DNA of 18,085 bases from CAZGYE01 sp964530165 (GTDB lineage Bacteria; Planctomycetota; Planctomycetia; Planctomycetales; Planctomycetaceae), in NCBI GenBank assembly GCA_964530165.1, contig CAZGYE010000084.1:1-18085 (forward strand), given 5' to 3'. The notes under the pieces were generated by a model that was given only the letters and a program-made list of their open reading frames with translations, was not told the origin of the DNA and ran no database searches. A program made the translations under genes and the position numbers. Below, one piece after another: positions 15,991-18,085 of the stretch (its first letter is position 1; each line of letters opens with the position of its first letter).

Positions 15991-15995
15991 TTCAA
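15967..15995 (-). promoter_or_regulatory. Opposing promoter overlapping the ATPase promoter
   Basis: On the minus strand TTGAAA (15995-15990), a 17-bp spacer, TATAAA (15972-15967). It shares nearly all its bases with the plus-strand promoter, so only one polymerase could use the site at a time. It would transcribe toward the 26-codon ORF. Confidence 0.5.
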
Positions 15996-16033
15996 GTATC
16001 CTGATATGGAAAATGTCAGAACAGGGGTAAATC

Positions 16034-17494
16034 GTGGATATTCAAGCACTTGTGAGGCCGTATTCGCCGTGGCTTGAGGGTGGCAGTTTGACCACGTGGC
16101 GGAAGACGATTCCAAAGTTTCATCGGCCGATTTTCAGCAACCTGGTTGACGATCTCGATAGCATCACCCAGATCATTTCAATCACCGGTCCGCGGAGGGT
16201 TGGAAAATCGACGCTGCTCCAGCAGCTTGTGCAACACCTGCTTACGCAGCGAAAAATTGAGCGGCGGCGGATCATTTACTACTCGCTGGACGATCCGGCC
16301 CGGTTTCTTGTTGATGCGACGGCTGATGCAAAAGGTGGGGCGGCTGTCATTGAGGAAATGATGCTCCGACTCAATAAACTCGGGCAGAGTGGGCCAGCAT
16401 ACCTGTTTCTTGATGAGATCCAGACGCTGGATCGGTGGGAGCAATATCTGAAGAAGTATTTCGATTTGAAATACCCAGTCAGAGTTGTGATCTCTGGATC
16501 GGCCGCAAGTCCAATCTTCAAAAAGAGTCGAGAAAGCCTACTGGGCCGCGTGAAGGACTACCACGTACTTCCGTTCTCGTTTCGAGAGTTTATGCTGTTT
16601 CGCAATCGCAACAAGCCGGCATTGGTTTCCGAAATCCATAAAATCAGCAATCTCGGAAAAGCGGCGCGTGGCCTGTTTGCAAAATCGCCGGCTCACCTGG
16701 GCACCTCAAAAGTGACCATTCCCGAATTGTCCAATAAGCTCTGGTCGGAAGCTGAAAAGGCATTCGATCAGTACGTCGTCGATGGTGGATTCCCCGAAGT
16801 ATGGCAATTCCACACGGCCGAAAAGAAGATCGAATATCTCTTTGACAATCAGGTGAAAAAGGTCATTTATGAAGACTTGGTTCTTGCCACAGAGTTTAGG
16901 AAGCCAGAACAGCTCAAGGCATTCTACATTTCCCTTTTGGAGCGGCCTGGACAGGAAGTAAACCTGACAAAACTATCAAACCATATTGGCGTGGGTGTTC
17001 AGCAAATTGAAAAATACCTTCCCCTCTTGGAAATGACCGACTTGATCAGCCATGCCGGCAAATTCAGGAAATCGGCAATTCGCATCCGCCGTGGTAGTCA
17101 GAAATTCTATTTGGTGGATCTGGCCCTAAGAAATGCTGTGCTAAGAATCGGCGACGAATTATTGAGTGACGACGACATCTTGGGTCTCTATGCGGAGAAC
17201 CTTGTGTTTAACGCCTTGAAAAAATGGGACGGCATTCTGCAGATCGACTACTACCGGGATTCCGCTCAGCGAGAGGTTGATTTCATTGTGCACACGCGGC
17301 CCGATCATTATCTTCCCGTCGAAGTGAAATATCGCAACCGATGGTCGAGCCGCGATTTGCGTGGCTTGCGCTATTTCAACGAACACTATCATTGCGGAAA
17401 GCCTCTTCTCGTGACGAAAACACGAGAAAGCTTCGGTGATATGGGGGATATTTTTGGAATACCCTTGTTGCAGTTTTTGCTGATGTTCGACTGA
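16034..17494 (+). CDS. AAA_14 / DUF4143 family ATPase
   Basis: 486 residues, starting at GTG 16034 with AGGGG 6 nt upstream. The N-terminal ATPase has Walker A GPRRVGKST (about residues 52-60), Walker B AYLFLDEIQ (about 122-130), and the sensor-like VVISGSAASPIF followed by LLGRVKDYHVLPFSFREF, all typical of AAA_14. A DUF4143 region follows (about 225-400, with DLVLATEFRKPEQ), containing a winged-helix-like part. The C-terminus has REVDFIV-PVEVKYR (about 413-432), resembling a PD-(D/E)XK nuclease core. These ATPases are widespread, mobile and of unknown role; defence or plasmid/TA-like functions have been suggested. Codon use is more A/T-rich than its neighbours, suggesting transfer. It lies inside a pair of inverted repeats. 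Confidence 0.9.
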   Translation: MDIQALVRPYSPWLEGGSLTTWRKTIPKFHRPIFSNLVDDLDSITQIISITGPRRVGKSTLLQQLVQHLLTQRKIERRRIIYYSLDDPARFLVDATADAKGGAAVIEEMMLRLNKLGQSGPAYLFLDEIQTLDRWEQYLKKYFDLKYPVRVVISGSAASPIFKKSRESLLGRVKDYHVLPFSFREFMLFRNRNKPALVSEIHKISNLGKAARGLFAKSPAHLGTSKVTIPELSNKLWSEAEKAFDQYVVDGGFPEVWQFHTAEKKIEYLFDNQVKKVIYEDLVLATEFRKPEQLKAFYISLLERPGQEVNLTKLSNHIGVGVQQIEKYLPLLEMTDLISHAGKFRKSAIRIRRGSQKFYLVDLALRNAVLRIGDELLSDDDILGLYAENLVFNALKKWDGILQIDYYRDSAQREVDFIVHTRPDHYLPVEVKYRNRWSSRDLRGLRYFNEHYHCGKPLLVTKTRESFGDMGDIFGIPLLQFLLMFD

Positions 17495-17545
17495 CATCCA
17501 GGGCGTTTCATGCCACTTGTGCCATCCGAAGGAAACATCAGTTCC

Positions 17546-17561
17546 AATGACCCCACTACCC
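17546..17561. repeat. Right arm of 16-bp inverted repeat flanking the ATPase gene
   Basis: AATGACCCCACTACCC, the exact reverse complement of 15703-15718, 51 bp after the ATPase stop. The bases just outside and inside the two arms do not match further. Confidence 0.9.
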
Positions 17562-17641
17562 AGGGCCGATCAGTTCTTCAAGATGGAAAGAGTTTCGAAC
17601 TCCGTCCCGTGTGGCACGCCCTGACGTAAGCAACGACGTGG

Positions 17642-18085
17642 TCACGACCGCGACCGCTTGGCGCGGACCATCCGCCCGGGAATCCGATGCAGGGTGTAAT
17701 GACCGGTGGCCGGCCAAAGTGACCTGTTCGGGTCGCTGCCGATCTTGCCGCAGGTTACCTCGTAAACGTGACCTTCGCGCAGGCGATCAACATGCAGGGT
17801 GACCGTCCGGGAATCCGCCGAGACCGTCGCCCGTTCGACCGTCACCTTATGGCGATCCGAATCGGGCGTCGCATACGAGCCTTTCCAGACGCGCGTGTAG
17901 CCGGAGATGCTGTAATTGCCCGGCATCGCGGCGGCCTGCGCGTCGATTTGTGCCGTGAACTCGATCTGGAAACCGTCGGCGGTCGCTCGCAGCTCGCGGA
18001 TGCCGAGGGGCAGTTTGCCGTTCGGTCGCAGCCGCACGATCGACCCGGTGTTCCGCCCCCCCAGCCAACCGCTGTCGTGAATACT
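17642..18085 (-). CDS. C-terminal end of a large secreted protein (5' partial)
   Basis: The frame is open to the window edge (18085), so the start is beyond it. The visible 147 residues begin SIHDSGWLGGRNTGSIVRL and contain LPLGIRELRATADGFQIEFTAQID, then a NYSISGYTRVWKGSY and LREGHVYEV segment. This beta-rich ending resembles the tail of large planctomycete PQQ-dehydrogenase/haem-binding secreted proteins, recalled from family patterns and not searched. The last residues (RMVRAKRSRS) come from a dispersed 18-bp palindromic repeat, so the true C-terminus may have been changed by it. Confidence 0.55.
   Translation of the reverse strand, partial: SIHDSGWLGGRNTGSIVRLRPNGKLPLGIRELRATADGFQIEFTAQIDAQAAAMPGNYSISGYTRVWKGSYATPDSDRHKVTVERATVSADSRTVTLHVDRLREGHVYEVTCGKIGSDPNRSLWPATGHYTLHRIPGRMVRAKRSRS
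17654..17675. repeat. 18-bp palindromic repeat, degenerate copy C
   Basis: CCGCTTGGcGCGGACCATCCGC matches set A apart from one base (lower case). It lies at the extreme 3' end of the minus-strand partial gene and encodes part of its last residues (RMVRAKRS). Confidence 0.7.

Larger units (their letters stand above)
15595..16033. other. 439-bp intergenic region without a convincing long gene
   Basis: Between the divergent SMP-30 and ATPase genes. It holds, left to right, the weak SMP-30 promoter, one 16-bp inverted repeat arm (15703-15718), a possible 26-codon minus-strand ORF (15727-15807), a hairpin-T6 terminator (15896-15925) and face-to-face promoters (15962-15995). The last 100 bp are markedly A/T-rich compared with the rest of the window. 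Confidence 0.7.

Noticed and set aside
15702..17563. Direct target-site duplication at the ends of the ATPase segment
   Set aside because: Bases outside the arms (ggctgcc left, agggccg right) do not give a convincing direct repeat.

Overview
The window looks like GC-rich chromosomal DNA from a planctomycete, probably of the Pirellula/Rhodopirellula type. The call rests on gene content: a secreted formylglycine sulfatase translationally coupled to a DUF1080 (3-keto-disaccharide hydrolase-like) protein, an SMP-30/gluconolactonase, a TPR-sulfotransferase, an RTX-repeat PhoD phosphatase, and the C-terminal end of a large secreted PQQ/haem-type protein. Species cannot be fixed from the sequence alone.

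Layout. (1) 1-1788, plus strand: the C-terminal part of a secreted PhoD-like phosphatase that runs into a long RTX calcium-binding repeat array; its 5' end lies outside the window. (2) 8343-1748, minus strand: a compact lipid operon in the order fadB/fadJ-type multifunctional protein, FadA-type thiolase, a small DUF4926 protein, a long-chain acyl-CoA synthetase and a FabD-like acyltransferase. Spacings are short or overlapping. A candidate promoter with a perfect -35 and a 9-bp inverted repeat sits just upstream. The ligase makes acyl-CoA, and FadB/FadA run the later beta-oxidation steps. The acyltransferase appears to lack the arginine that binds malonyl carboxylates, so it may move ordinary acyl groups. 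(3) 8548-8461, minus strand: tRNA-Ser(CGA). (4) 8613-10709, plus strand: a beta-propeller plus PHP/DUF3604-like protein whose N-terminus looks cut off next to the tRNA. (5) Three small hairpins separate it from a convergent minus-strand group, 15594-10818: SMP-30 lactonase, TPR-sulfotransferase, sulfatase, DUF1080. This set fits sulfated-polysaccharide handling. (6) 15703-17561: a segment bounded by perfect 16-bp inverted repeats. It carries one AAA_14/DUF4143 ATPase gene that looks foreign (more A/T-rich upstream DNA and codon use), face-to-face divergent promoters, a strong hairpin-T6 terminator and a possible 26-residue peptide gene. (7) 18085-17642, minus strand: the C-terminal end of a large secreted protein.

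The observations most worth following are the inverted-repeat-bounded ATPase segment; an 18-bp palindromic repeat found inside two unrelated coding sequences with a compensatory base-pair change (and a third degenerate copy at a gene end); and the atypical acyltransferase paired with the acyl-CoA ligase. No CRISPR array, rRNA, or recognisable transposase or integrase is present.
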